A DNA stretch of 9,119 nucleotides from Chloroflexota bacterium (GCA_011051745.1 DRKO01000470.1:1-9119), one strand, 5' to 3'; shown: positions 1 through 6,398, counted from the stretch's first letter. The notes: generated by a model from the letters alone, not told the origin. Made by a program: numbers and translations.

Positions 1-609
1 CATCGGACTGTTGATGAAAGGCCCTTTGCCGAGCTGGTCGTTCTGGATCGCAAGACTGCTATCGAAGAGGCCATCCGCCAGATTCTCATCAGCGTGGGCG
101 AAGACCCCGACCGGGACGGCCTGCAACGCACACCGCACCGCGTCGCCAGAGCCTACTTTGAGCTGCTGGAGGGGTACGAGCAGGACGTTGAGACGATCAT
201 CAACGGCGCGATGTTCGATGTCGAATACGGCGAGGGCGAGATGATTGTCGTCGCCGATATCGAGTACGCTTCGCTGTGCGAGCACCACATGCTGCCCTTC
301 ACCGGCAGGGTACATGTGGCCTACATCCCGCGTGAGCGCGTCGTCGGGCTGAGCAAAATCCCGCGCATCGTGGATATGTTCGCCCGTCGCCTGCAGGTGC
401 AGGAACGCCTGACCAACGAGATCGCCGACGCGCTGGATAACGCGCTCGATCCGGTGGGCGTGATGGTCGTCGTCGAGGGGGCGCATAGCTGCGCCGCCCT
501 GCGCGGGGTGAAGAAGCATGGCGTCAACATGGTTACCACCGCCCGGCGGGGCGAGTTCCGCACCAACCGCGATCTGCGCGACGAGTTCTACCGCCTGATC
601 GGCAGGTAG
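1..609 (+). CDS. folE: GTP cyclohydrolase I (type IA), 5' end outside window
   Basis: The enzyme converts GTP to 7,8-dihydroneopterin triphosphate, the first step of folate and other reduced-pterin synthesis, in the cytosol. The reading frame is open from base 1 and already matches the family before any start codon (AIEEAIRQIL, then GEDPDRDGL), so the GTG at 94 lies inside the conserved core and the true start is upstream of the window. Zinc ligands are visible: Cys93 and His95/His96 of CEHHMLPFTGRVH (window codon numbers) and Cys164 in AHSCAALRGV. The 71-residue spacing between the two cysteines equals that of E. coli FolE (110 and 181), so the catalytic core is intact. The 202 residues seen, against about 222 in E. 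coli, suggest that only 10-20 N-terminal residues are missing. A strong hairpin follows the stop, and the next gene is a pteridine-reductase-like SDR, which fits a pterin pathway pair. Confidence 0.96.
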   Translation, partial: HRTVDERPFAELVVLDRKTAIEEAIRQILISVGEDPDRDGLQRTPHRVARAYFELLEGYEQDVETIINGAMFDVEYGEGEMIVVADIEYASLCEHHMLPFTGRVHVAYIPRERVVGLSKIPRIVDMFARRLQVQERLTNEIADALDNALDPVGVMVVVEGAHSCAALRGVKKHGVNMVTTARRGEFRTNRDLRDEFYRLIGR

Positions 610-654
610 CGACGGCCACCACCTGACCGTTGATAGTCCCTCTTTTCCTCTGCG

Positions 655-685
655 GGATAGCCACGAACCCGATTCGTGGCTATCC
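655..685 (+). terminator. Stem-loop terminator after folE
   Basis: A perfect 13-bp inverted repeat (655-667 GGATAGCCACGAA with 673-685) encloses a 5-nt loop. It lies 45 bases after the folE stop and is followed by a short, imperfect T run (TTGTTG). The stem is much stronger than chance. The weak T tract leaves open a transcript-stabilising or processing hairpin rather than a classical intrinsic terminator. Confidence 0.7.
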
Positions 686-714
686 TTGTTGCAGGAGCAA
701 ACCCGATCCCGCTC

Positions 715-719
715 AGGAG
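715..719 (+). promoter_or_regulatory. Ribosome binding site deciding the SDR start
   Basis: AGGAG lies five bases before the ATG at 725. It supports that ATG over an in-frame TTG at 686, which would start at the base of the upstream hairpin and add 13 residues not expected before an SDR Rossmann fold. Confidence 0.7.
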
Positions 720-724
720 CGTTT

Positions 725-1489
725 ATGAACCTTCAGAACAGAGTCGCGCTCGTCACCGGCGCAGCGCACCGCGTGGGCAAAGGAATCGCCCTCGCGCTGG
801 CCCGCGAGGGGGCACATATCGTCCTCCACTACGGACGCTCGGAAGAGGCCGCCCGCCGGACGCAATCCGAGATCGAGGGGCTGGGGGTGGAAGCCTTCCC
901 CGTCTCCGCCGATCTGGCCGATCCGTCTCAGATTGAGTTCCTGTTTGCAGCAACACAGGAGCGGTTCGGTCGGCTGGATGTGCTGGTGAACAGCGCGGCC
1001 CGCTTTGACCGCCAGCCCTTCGATGAGATCACCGTCGAGGACTGGGATCGCACGATGCAGGTCAACCTGCGGGCGCCCTTCCTGTGCACGCAACAGGCCG
1101 CCCGCCTGATGCGCTCCGTCGAGCGCCCGCAGGACGAACCGGCGGCCATTGTCAATATCGTTGATCTGGCCGGAGTCTACGCCTGGCGGAACTTCACCCA
1201 GCACGGCGTCAGCAAGGCCGGACTGCTGCACCTGACGCGCATCACCGCCCGCGTGCTGGCCCCCACCATCCGCGTGAACGCCCTGATCCTCGGCCCCATC
1301 ATGCCCACCCAGACGAAAGGGGTGGATGAGACGTGGCAGCGGATCGTCTCCTCGCTCCCGCTGAAGCGGGCAGGCGGCCCGGAGGTCGTCGGGCAATCGG
1401 TCGTCTTTCTGGCACAGAACGACTGGATCACGGGGGCGGCGCTCGACGTGGACGGCGGCGAACGCCTGATCGGCCCGTATAATTACTGA
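725..1489 (+). CDS. Short-chain dehydrogenase/reductase, pteridine-reductase-like (FolM/PTR1 type)
   Basis: This is a 254-residue NAD(P)H-dependent oxidoreductase of classical SDR length. The cofactor loop is TGAAHRVG (residues 11-18), with Arg in place of the middle Gly of TGxxxGxG, as in pteridine reductases and FolM. The HYGRS segment (35-39) is the PTR1-type signature for NADPH, and LVNSAA (87-92) and Asn114 are the usual structural and catalytic elements. In the active site the usual Ser is Asp147 (NIVDL), as in PTR1, Lys164 is kept in the SKAG motif, but the catalytic Tyr position is His160. The likely role is reduction of a dihydropterin such as dihydromonapterin or dihydrofolate; this is inferred from the motifs and from folE upstream. 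A general SDR acting on another substrate remains possible. The glycosyltransferase starts 55 bases downstream on the same strand. Confidence 0.85.
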   Translation: MNLQNRVALVTGAAHRVGKGIALALAREGAHIVLHYGRSEEAARRTQSEIEGLGVEAFPVSADLADPSQIEFLFAATQERFGRLDVLVNSAARFDRQPFDEITVEDWDRTMQVNLRAPFLCTQQAARLMRSVERPQDEPAAIVNIVDLAGVYAWRNFTQHGVSKAGLLHLTRITARVLAPTIRVNALILGPIMPTQTKGVDETWQRIVSSLPLKRAGGPEVVGQSVVFLAQNDWITGAALDVDGGERLIGPYNY

Positions 1490-1544
1490 GGCTGAGGCTT
1501 ACTTCCTCCCGTTACTCTTCTCGCCGTAGAGCAGGCAGAAAACC

Positions 1545-2963
1545 ATGCGCATCGTCATGTTCTCCATCACCCCCCTTTTCCCCGACATCATCATGGGGGG
1601 CGCGCAGAAGCACATTCAGGACATCGCCCTCTATCTGGGAGGGCAGGGCCATGAGATAACGATCCTCTGCACCCGCCGCGACGACGATCACCGGCCTTTT
1701 CGCTGGCAGGATCGGGTGGAGGTGAAGCCCATCCTGCGCTTCCGGCAGCCCTTTCCCCAGCCCTACGCCACACCCGCCCACCATCTGGCCGCCATCGTGC
1801 AGGACGTGGGGGAGCATCTTCAGAACGCGGATCGCTTCTACCTGCACGATGGCGAGTTCGTCTTCCCTTACGTCTATCGCCACATCCCGACCGTCGTCTC
1901 GCTGCGCGATAATGTCTATCCAGAGACCCTGCAGGGAGCTTTCCTCTTCGGCGGCGATGCCCTGATCCTGATCTCGGACTACGCCCGTCGGCACTACCTG
2001 CACACCGTCGGGCGCTTCTTCCCCGGCCTGGAGGAGAAGATCGTCGTCATCCCCAACGGCTTCGACCGGGAACGCTTTAAGCCGACCCCGCCCCGCCGGA
2101 TACGGGAACTGATCCCGTCCGTTGACCCGCAGAAGCACGCCATCGTGCTCCACCCGCACCGTCCTGAGACGAACAAGGGCCTGCGGGAGACGGTTCAGGT
2201 GGTGGATTTGCTCGTCCACCGGCACGGGCTGAGCAACGTCCGCGCCCTCGTCCCGAAGTGGATTCCAGAGGCCGCCTCGCTGGAGGTCAACGCCTTCTAC
2301 GCCGGAATCGAGCGCGAGATCGCGGAGCGTGGGCTGGGGGAGCATTTCGTCTTCCATGACTGGGTTCCGCCCGATCTGATGGCCGAATACTACACGCTGG
2401 GCGATGTGACGCTCTCCCTGGGTAGCTTCCCGGAGGCGTTCGGCAACGCGGTGTACGAGTCGCTCGGCTGCGGGACGCCCAGCATCGCCGCCCGCGTCAC
2501 CACCCACCGCGAAATCCTGCCCGATCACCTGCTCGACAAGGTGGATTTCGGCGATGTGGAGTCGGCGGCGGCCATCGCGGCGCAGATCATCCGGGAGAAG
2601 CGCCGCACCTCTCCAGAGACCCTCGCCTACCTCCGCGAGCACTACAGCTTCGAGCGAATGTTGAAGAGATACGCCGACGTGATCCTGAACGCCCGCCTGA
2701 CGGAGAAGCTCACCTACCGCCTTACCCCCATCGGCGGGGAGACCCGCTTCACCCTCGCCCCCTGGTGCTATTTCTCCGAGCGTCGGGGGCTGTATCACGA
2801 TTTCCGCGCCGACTACCGTCCGGCGGATGCGCTGCGATCCGTGAGCGAGAAGTATCCGCAGGGCTTCACGTTTGAGGAAGCGGCCCGGCACGGCCTCAGC
2901 TGCGAAGAGGTGATGGCGTGGTATCGGGAGGGATATCTGGTTCCGGTGGCGGATGGCGGGTAG
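1545..2963 (+). CDS. GT4-family glycosyltransferase (GT-B fold) with C-terminal extension
   Basis: This is a 472-residue retaining glycosyltransferase that would use a nucleotide-sugar donor. The N-terminal domain starts MRIVMFSITPLFP with the acceptor-side glycine loop GGAQKH (18-23). The linker carries VIPNGFD (N171-G172) and the donor domain starts near HRPETNKG (205-212). The diagnostic EX7E motif is complete: E297 and E305 in EAFGNAVYESLGCGTPSIA. There is no signal peptide or membrane segment, so it is a cytosolic or peripheral enzyme. After about residue 384 comes an 88-residue tail, rich in aromatic and charged residues, that I do not recognise. Donor and acceptor cannot be read from the sequence; cell-envelope glycan, glycolipid or small-molecule glycosylation are all possible. 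The start has only a weak Shine-Dalgarno, and an in-frame ATG at 1557 is less likely because it removes the first beta strand. Confidence 0.88.
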   Translation: MRIVMFSITPLFPDIIMGGAQKHIQDIALYLGGQGHEITILCTRRDDDHRPFRWQDRVEVKPILRFRQPFPQPYATPAHHLAAIVQDVGEHLQNADRFYLHDGEFVFPYVYRHIPTVVSLRDNVYPETLQGAFLFGGDALILISDYARRHYLHTVGRFFPGLEEKIVVIPNGFDRERFKPTPPRRIRELIPSVDPQKHAIVLHPHRPETNKGLRETVQVVDLLVHRHGLSNVRALVPKWIPEAASLEVNAFYAGIEREIAERGLGEHFVFHDWVPPDLMAEYYTLGDVTLSLGSFPEAFGNAVYESLGCGTPSIAARVTTHREILPDHLLDKVDFGDVESAAAIAAQIIREKRRTSPETLAYLREHYSFERMLKRYADVILNARLTEKLTYRLTPIGGETRFTLAPWCYFSERRGLYHDFRADYRPADALRSVSEKYPQGFTFEEAARHGLSCEEVMAWYREGYLVPVADGG

Positions 2964-2964
2964 C

Positions 2965-2981
2965 AGGGGGAAGCGCCCCCT
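2965..2981 (+). terminator. Possible terminator hairpin after the glycosyltransferase
   Basis: A 6-bp GC-rich stem (AGGGGG 2965-2970 with CCCCCT 2976-2981) and a 5-nt loop start two bases after the stop codon. A pyrimidine-rich stretch containing TTTT follows about 15 bases later. The stem is short and the T run distant, so this is a weak call. Confidence 0.35.
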
Positions 2982-3104
2982 CCGTCATTCTCCCCTTTTC
3001 CCGCGCCGCCCGTTACTTTTCCGGCCCGTCCCCCGACTGTACAGATGAGCCTTTGCGTTGCAGATTCCAGCCGGACGGCTCGCCGAATCAGGATCAAGGG
3101 GTGC

Positions 3105-3110
3105 AGGAGG
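3105..3110 (+). promoter_or_regulatory. Consensus Shine-Dalgarno for a small ORF
   Basis: AGGAGG lies six bases before the ATG at 3117. It is the best ribosome-binding site on the plus strand of the window and is the main reason to take the 68-residue ORF seriously. Confidence 0.55.
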
Positions 3111-3116
3111 CGGGGA

Positions 3117-3323
3117 ATGCTGGAAGCGAAGAACAAGGCGGCGATCCGCCATCTCCTGGAGGAATTCTACAACAACGACCGACCGGCGCGGCACTCCGGT
3201 AAGGAGCGGCCAGAAATCGCCGATGCGTTCGGGGTGCTGTGCCAGCTAGGGGTGCTTGAGAGGCCCTGCGGGGTCCATCTCTCCGCTCACTCTTCGAAGG
3301 CCCGCACAATTGTACATCCGTAG
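3117..3323 (+). CDS. Small uncharacterised ORF, possible gene remnant
   Basis: This encodes 68 residues and I do not recognise the family. The first 20 or so residues (EAKNKAAIRHLLEEFYNND) form a charged amphipathic helix that loosely resembles the N-terminus of SnoaL-like/NTF2-fold proteins. Those run to about 120-140 residues, and no continuation of the fold is seen in any frame, so a truncated relic is possible. The last 12 codons overlap antisense to the end of the convergent redoxin gene and are probably not under selection for this frame. An optimal AGGAGG precedes the ATG. The nearby alternative start at 3045 has no comparable ribosome site. Confidence 0.35.
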   Translation: MLEAKNKAAIRHLLEEFYNNDRPARHSGKERPEIADAFGVLCQLGVLERPCGVHLSAHSSKARTIVHP

Positions 3324-3832
3324 GGGGGCGACGCGGCCACGTCGGGGGCGCGCCCGGCCAGCAACGCCTCGACCGCCGCGTCGAGGTAATTCACGGTCGG
3401 GGTGCGCTGACGGAAGGAGCGGTCATCCACCGCCCCCTGATACACGATCCGCCCCTCCGGCGCGATCAGGAAGACGTGCGGCGTCGTCAGCGCACCGTAG
3501 GCGTCGGCCACCGCGTTCCCCTCGTCGCGAAGAACGGGCGCGTTGATCTTCAGCTCCCCCGCCCGCCGCCGGATGTCATCCGGCGACTCGGTCGCGTTGC
3601 TGGCGATGTGCAGCAGCCGGATGCCCTTCTCCGCCCACTCCGCCGCCCGCCGGTTGAAGTAGTCATCGTAATTGCGCGACCACTCGCACTCGCCCGACCA
3701 GAAGTTGAGCACAACAGGCCCTTCGCTCAATGCTTCACCGAGCGTGACCGCCTCACCGGAGAACACATCCCGCAGGGTGAAGTCGGGCGCGGGGGAGCCG
3801 GGGGGCAGGGGGGTGATCTCATCGTCAGGCAT
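3287..3832 (-). CDS. Thioredoxin-fold redoxin (AhpC/TSA/TlpA-like), CxxS type
   Basis: This is a 181-residue thiol oxidoreductase or peroxiredoxin-like protein. The N-terminal PGSPAPDFTL (11-20) is typical of AhpC/TSA redoxins. The active site NFWSGECEWS (43-52) has Cys49 but Ser52 in place of the second cysteine, the cis-proline is TTP118, and PEGRIVYQGAVDD (125-137) fits the family. A second cysteine, Cys173, sits in a C-terminal GCTI motif and could act as a resolving thiol. There is no signal peptide or transmembrane segment, so a cytosolic role is likely. The ATG at 3832 is preceded by AAGGA about seven bases away; the open frame extends to 4015 but that part overlaps murE and looks out-of-frame. 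It starts 56 bases after the murE stop and is probably co-transcribed with it. The substrate is unknown; peroxide or disulfide reduction is inferred from the family. Confidence 0.88.
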   Translation of the reverse strand: MPDDEITPLPPGSPAPDFTLRDVFSGEAVTLGEALSEGPVVLNFWSGECEWSRNYDDYFNRRAAEWAEKGIRLLHIASNATESPDDIRRRAGELKINAPVLRDEGNAVADAYGALTTPHVFLIAPEGRIVYQGAVDDRSFRQRTPTVNYLDAAVEALLAGRAPDVAASPPYGCTIVRAFEE

Positions 3833-3888
3833 GGTACATTCCTTTTCTGTCGTGGATCGTCGGAGCCGGGGGGGAGGGTTGCCAGCCG

Positions 3889-5436
3889 CTATCCCGACGC
3901 CGTCGGCAGGGTGCGCAGGGGCGCACCCCGCAGCGCGGCCCGCATCGCCTCCCGGTCGTCCCAGGGATACTCTGTCGTACCGAAACACATGCTCTGCTCG
4001 TGCCCTTTGCCGCAACTGATCACGATGTCGCCGGGGCGGGCCAGCTGTACGGCGTGGTAGATCGCCTCGCCCCGGTCGGCGATCCGCCAGAACGTCTCCC
4101 CCTCGACGCCGCCCGCCTCCGCGCAGGCTGCCGCGCTGGCGGCCATGATCTCCTCAAGCGACTCAGTGCGCGGGTCCTCGGCGGTGATGACCGTCAGATC
4201 GGCCAGTTCCCCCGCGATGCGGCCCATCATGGCCCGCTTGTCGGGGTCGCGCAGGCCGGCGCTCCCGAAGACGACGATCACACGCCCGCCGGGCGGGATC
4301 ATCAGCCGGGCGGTCTCCAGCGCACGGCGGAGGGCGTTCGGCGTGTGCGCGAAATCCACCACCGCCAGAAAGTCCTGCCCCTCGTCAATGCGTTCCATGC
4401 GACCGGGGATGCTCCGCACGGCCTCCACTCCGGCCCGGATCGCCTCCGGCGGCAGCCCCAGCCCGTGCCCGACGGCGGCGGCGGCCAGAATGTTGCTCAC
4501 GTTGAACTGCCCCACCAGCGCCGACTCAATCGGGATCGACTCCCCGCCGGGCAGCGCGAGGGTCAGGCGCGTGGCGTCCGGCTGATAGCGCACCTCCGCC
4601 GCGCAGACATCCGCCCCGGAGCCTGCCCCGATGGCGTACCGTATGTGCCGATCCGCCGGAATCGCCAGCAGATACTCCGCGCTGCGCTCGTCGTCCAGAT
4701 TGATGATCGCCAGCTTGGGGACACCCGGCTTACGCGCCCCGGTTATCAGGTCGCGGAAGAGCCGCGCTTTGGCGTCGCGGTAGGCCTCCCACGAGCCGTG
4801 AAAGTCGAGATGCTCATGCTGGATGTTCGTCACCACCGCGACATCAAAATCACAGGCCGCGACGCGGTGCTGCGCCAGCCCGTGCGAGGTGGCTTCCAGA
4901 ACGCAGTGCGTCAGCCCCGCCTCGACCATTCGCCGCAGGTAGCCCTGCACCTCCGGCGCGGTCGGTGTGGTGACGTGCAGGCCGGTGGGCCGTTCCTCGT
5001 CGCCGAGCACGGCGTTGATCGTGCTGATCATCCCCGCCCGCAGACCGGCAGCTTTGAGGATGCTGTAGATCAGGCTGGTGGTGGTTGTTTTGCCGTCCGT
5101 GCCGGTGACGCCGATCATCACCAGCCGGCGGGACGGAAAACCCGCGTATGCGGCGCTCAGATAGGCCAGCGCCCGCCCTGCGTCGGCCACCTGAACGTAG
5201 GGAACCGGACAATTCACCACGTCGGGCGGGCGTTCCCCCACGACCGCCGCCGCGCCTCGCTCGACGGCGGCGGGGATGAAGTCGTGCCCGTCTGCCTGCA
5301 ACCCTGTGCGGGCGACGAACACCCCGCCCGGCTCTACCGCGCGGCTGTCCTCCACGACGGGGGCGCGGATGATGACATCCTCCTCCGGCGGGGTGATCAC
5401 GTCCGGCACGGCGGAGAGAAGGTCGGATAGTTTCAT
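3889..5436 (-). CDS. murE: UDP-N-acetylmuramoyl-dipeptide--amino acid ligase (MurE)
   Basis: This is an ATP-dependent cytosolic ligase that adds the third amino acid of the peptidoglycan stem peptide to UDP-MurNAc-L-Ala-D-Glu. At 515 residues it is slightly longer than the usual 480-500. Domain order is canonical: an N-terminal UMP-binding domain (VEDSRAVEPGGVFVA, 28-42), the ATP loop GTDGKTT (112-118, Lys116), TTPTAPEVQ (156-164), the substrate motif ATSHGLAQHRV (182-192), TNIQHEHLDFHG (203-214), the expected carbamylated Lys223 in YRDAKARLF, VDFAHTP, and GKGHE near the C-terminus. The amino-acid selection motif is EDPR (420-423) where meso-DAP enzymes have DNPR; the Arg is kept but the Asn is not, so the added residue could be DAP, ornithine or another diamino acid. 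It lies 164 bases after atpF and just upstream of the redoxin, not in a division/cell-wall cluster. Confidence 0.95.
   Translation of the reverse strand: MKLSDLLSAVPDVITPPEEDVIIRAPVVEDSRAVEPGGVFVARTGLQADGHDFIPAAVERGAAAVVGERPPDVVNCPVPYVQVADAGRALAYLSAAYAGFPSRRLVMIGVTGTDGKTTTTSLIYSILKAAGLRAGMISTINAVLGDEERPTGLHVTTPTAPEVQGYLRRMVEAGLTHCVLEATSHGLAQHRVAACDFDVAVVTNIQHEHLDFHGSWEAYRDAKARLFRDLITGARKPGVPKLAIINLDDERSAEYLLAIPADRHIRYAIGAGSGADVCAAEVRYQPDATRLTLALPGGESIPIESALVGQFNVSNILAAAAVGHGLGLPPEAIRAGVEAVRSIPGRMERIDEGQDFLAVVDFAHTPNALRRALETARLMIPPGGRVIVVFGSAGLRDPDKRAMMGRIAGELADLTVITAEDPRTESLEEIMAASAAACAEAGGVEGETFWRIADRGEAIYHAVQLARPGDIVISCGKGHEQSMCFGTTEYPWDDREAMRAALRGAPLRTLPTASG
3894..3928. repeat. Two adjacent inverted repeats at the 3' end of murE
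   Basis: A perfect 8-bp repeat (GGGTGCGC 3909-3916 with 3921-3928, 4-nt loop) stands two bases from a 5-bp repeat (CCGAC 3894-3898 with GTCGG 3902-3906). Both fall in the last codons of murE, before the redoxin. They have no T tract, so they do not look like an intrinsic terminator. They may be transcript-processing hairpins or simply high-GC chance. Confidence 0.35.
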
Positions 5437-5468
5437 AGCGTAGCCTGCATTTCACGCATGGCCGGTAA

Positions 5469-5489
5469 GGGCAGGGCGTCGCCCCGCCC
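5469..5489 (-). other. GC-rich stem-loop in the murE leader
   Basis: On the minus-strand transcript GGGCGGGGC and GCCCTGCCC pair over nine positions (one G-U) around a 3-nt loop, about 33 bases before the murE ATG. The stem pairs better in minus-strand RNA than in plus-strand RNA, where the G-U becomes an A-C mismatch. It could affect murE translation or read-through from the atp genes; no function is shown. Confidence 0.35.
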
Positions 5490-5523
5490 GTTTCGTTCAC
5501 CGTCCCACAGAAAACACAGCCGA

Positions 5524-5542
5524 CCGGTGCAGAGCACACCGG
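5524..5542 (-). terminator. Possible weak terminator between atpF and murE
   Basis: CCGGTG and CACCGG form a 6-bp stem with a 7-nt loop. On the minus strand it is followed, after about nine bases, by GTTTTCTG. The stem is short and the T run is displaced, so this may be a partial terminator that lets some atp transcripts continue into murE. No clear promoter is visible in this 164-base gap. Confidence 0.3.
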
Positions 5543-5600
5543 CAGGCTGCAGGAGTATCTATTAACTGGTTGGGTGAATGCCCGTTCTGGCTCCAGCCGC

Positions 5601-6317
5601 TCAGGCCAGCGACACCCGCATGCTCGTCAACTGGCTGGCGTAGCTGGCATCAACCTGCTGACCGGCGGCCCGGACGATCACCCCGCCCAGAATGCGGGGG
5701 TCGGTCTCAAAGGTAACGTCCTCGGTCCCCAGTTCCTTCTTGATGCGCGCTTTTTCCTCGTCGGTGAGGGGGATGGCGGTCACGACGACCAGGTCTTCCG
5801 TCCCCAGAGCCTTCACCTCCGGCGGAAGGGCGGTGAAGAAGCGTTCGACTTCCTCCCGCTGCCGCTTCTCGTCCATGCTGACGCTGATCAGGTGTCCGGC
5901 GGCTGCCATGCTGAGCGCCACGATCTGGTCGCGCATCTCCGAGAGCAGGCGGTCGCGCTCGCTGGCCGCTTCCGTCTCGGCCTGCTCGACGATGCGCCTG
6001 GCCTCCTGCTGGGCCTCCGACTTGATCTGGGCGGCCAGCTCCTCGGCGCGGGTGCGGGCCTCGCTGATGATGCGCTGGGCCTCGGCGCGGGCTTCATCAA
6101 GGATCGCCTTCTTGTTGGCCTCGGCGCTGGCGAGCGCTTCCTCGGCCTTGCGGGCGTTGTTGATGCCCTCGGCGATGCGCTCGCGGCGCTGCTGAAGGAG
6201 GCTGACGATCGGCTTATAAGCCACCACCCGCAGGATGACCAGCATCCCCAGCACGTTCAGGGTGTAGGCGATCAGCAACCCCAGGTTAATACCAAGACTG
6301 CCTAATGCTTCACTCAA
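5601..6317 (-). CDS. atpF: ATP synthase subunit b with C-terminal delta-type (OSCP) domain
   Basis: This is the peripheral stalk of F-type ATP synthase, linking membrane Fo to F1. The 238 residues are much longer than a plain b subunit (about 160-170). There is one N-terminal membrane helix (about 8-33), the b-type YKPIVSLLQQRRERI turn, and a long charged coiled coil (about 40-155). A C-terminal domain follows (160-238): LVVVTAIPLTDEE, then ETDPRILGGVIVR (204-216) and VDASYASQL. That pattern matches the C-terminal region of the delta/OSCP subunit. The N-terminal helical domain of delta is absent. The start is a TTG with GAGGAG nine bases upstream; no ATG or GTG is available in frame nearby. 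It follows atpE by 81 bases and is the last Fo gene before murE. Confidence 0.9.
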   Translation of the reverse strand: MSEALGSLGINLGLLIAYTLNVLGMLVILRVVAYKPIVSLLQQRRERIAEGINNARKAEEALASAEANKKAILDEARAEAQRIISEARTRAEELAAQIKSEAQQEARRIVEQAETEAASERDRLLSEMRDQIVALSMAAAGHLISVSMDEKRQREEVERFFTALPPEVKALGTEDLVVVTAIPLTDEEKARIKKELGTEDVTFETDPRILGGVIVRAAGQQVDASYASQLTSMRVSLA

Positions 6318-6326
6318 TGATCCACT

Positions 6327-6332
6327 CTCCTC
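6327..6332 (-). promoter_or_regulatory. Ribosome binding site supporting a TTG start of atpF
   Basis: GAGGAG on the minus strand lies nine bases before the TTG codon at 6317-6315. A GTG between them runs into TGA in its own frame after two codons, so TTG is the best start. Confidence 0.6.
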
Positions 6333-6398
6333 AAGTCACGCGGGGCGCGGCGGGCCGTGCCCCCATGATTGGGTCGAAGTCTCTTCCGGGGCCCTGGC

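Larger units (their letters stand above)
2964..3116. other. Noncoding spacer between the glycosyltransferase and the small ORF
   Basis: Together with the following uncertain ORF this is the longest stretch without a firm gene (about 320 bases up to the redoxin 3' end). It holds the small hairpin at 2965-2981 and the Shine-Dalgarno at 3105-3110. I see no convincing promoter, RNA gene or repeat; reading frames here on both strands have no family resemblance. Confidence 0.5.

Noticed and set aside
94..609. GTG at 94 as the folE start
   Set aside because: The frame upstream of it already encodes conserved folE residues (AIEEAIRQIL), so the start must be earlier, beyond the window edge.
630..661. 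Possible promoter with TTGATA near 630 upstream of the SDR
   Set aside because: No acceptable -10 element lies at 16-18 bases; the best candidate is GATAGC at 20 bases, inside the hairpin.
1512..2891. 459-residue minus-strand open frame
   Set aside because: It lies antisense to the glycosyltransferase, whose EX7E and other motifs are complete. The antisense product resembles no family and is the usual long shadow in high-GC DNA.
3258..3284. Bidirectional terminator between the convergent redoxin and small ORF
   Set aside because: GAGAG and CTCTC can pair, but the interior is poorly matched and no T run is present on either strand.
3833..4015. Longer N-terminal form of the redoxin
   Set aside because: The extra 61 residues overlap murE in another frame, are Arg/Ala/Gly-rich without family match, and the internal ATG at 3832 has a proper ribosome site.
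4000..5430. 476-residue plus-strand open frame
   Set aside because: It is antisense to murE, which carries all expected Mur ligase motifs. The product is rich in Arg/Gly/His with no domain pattern.
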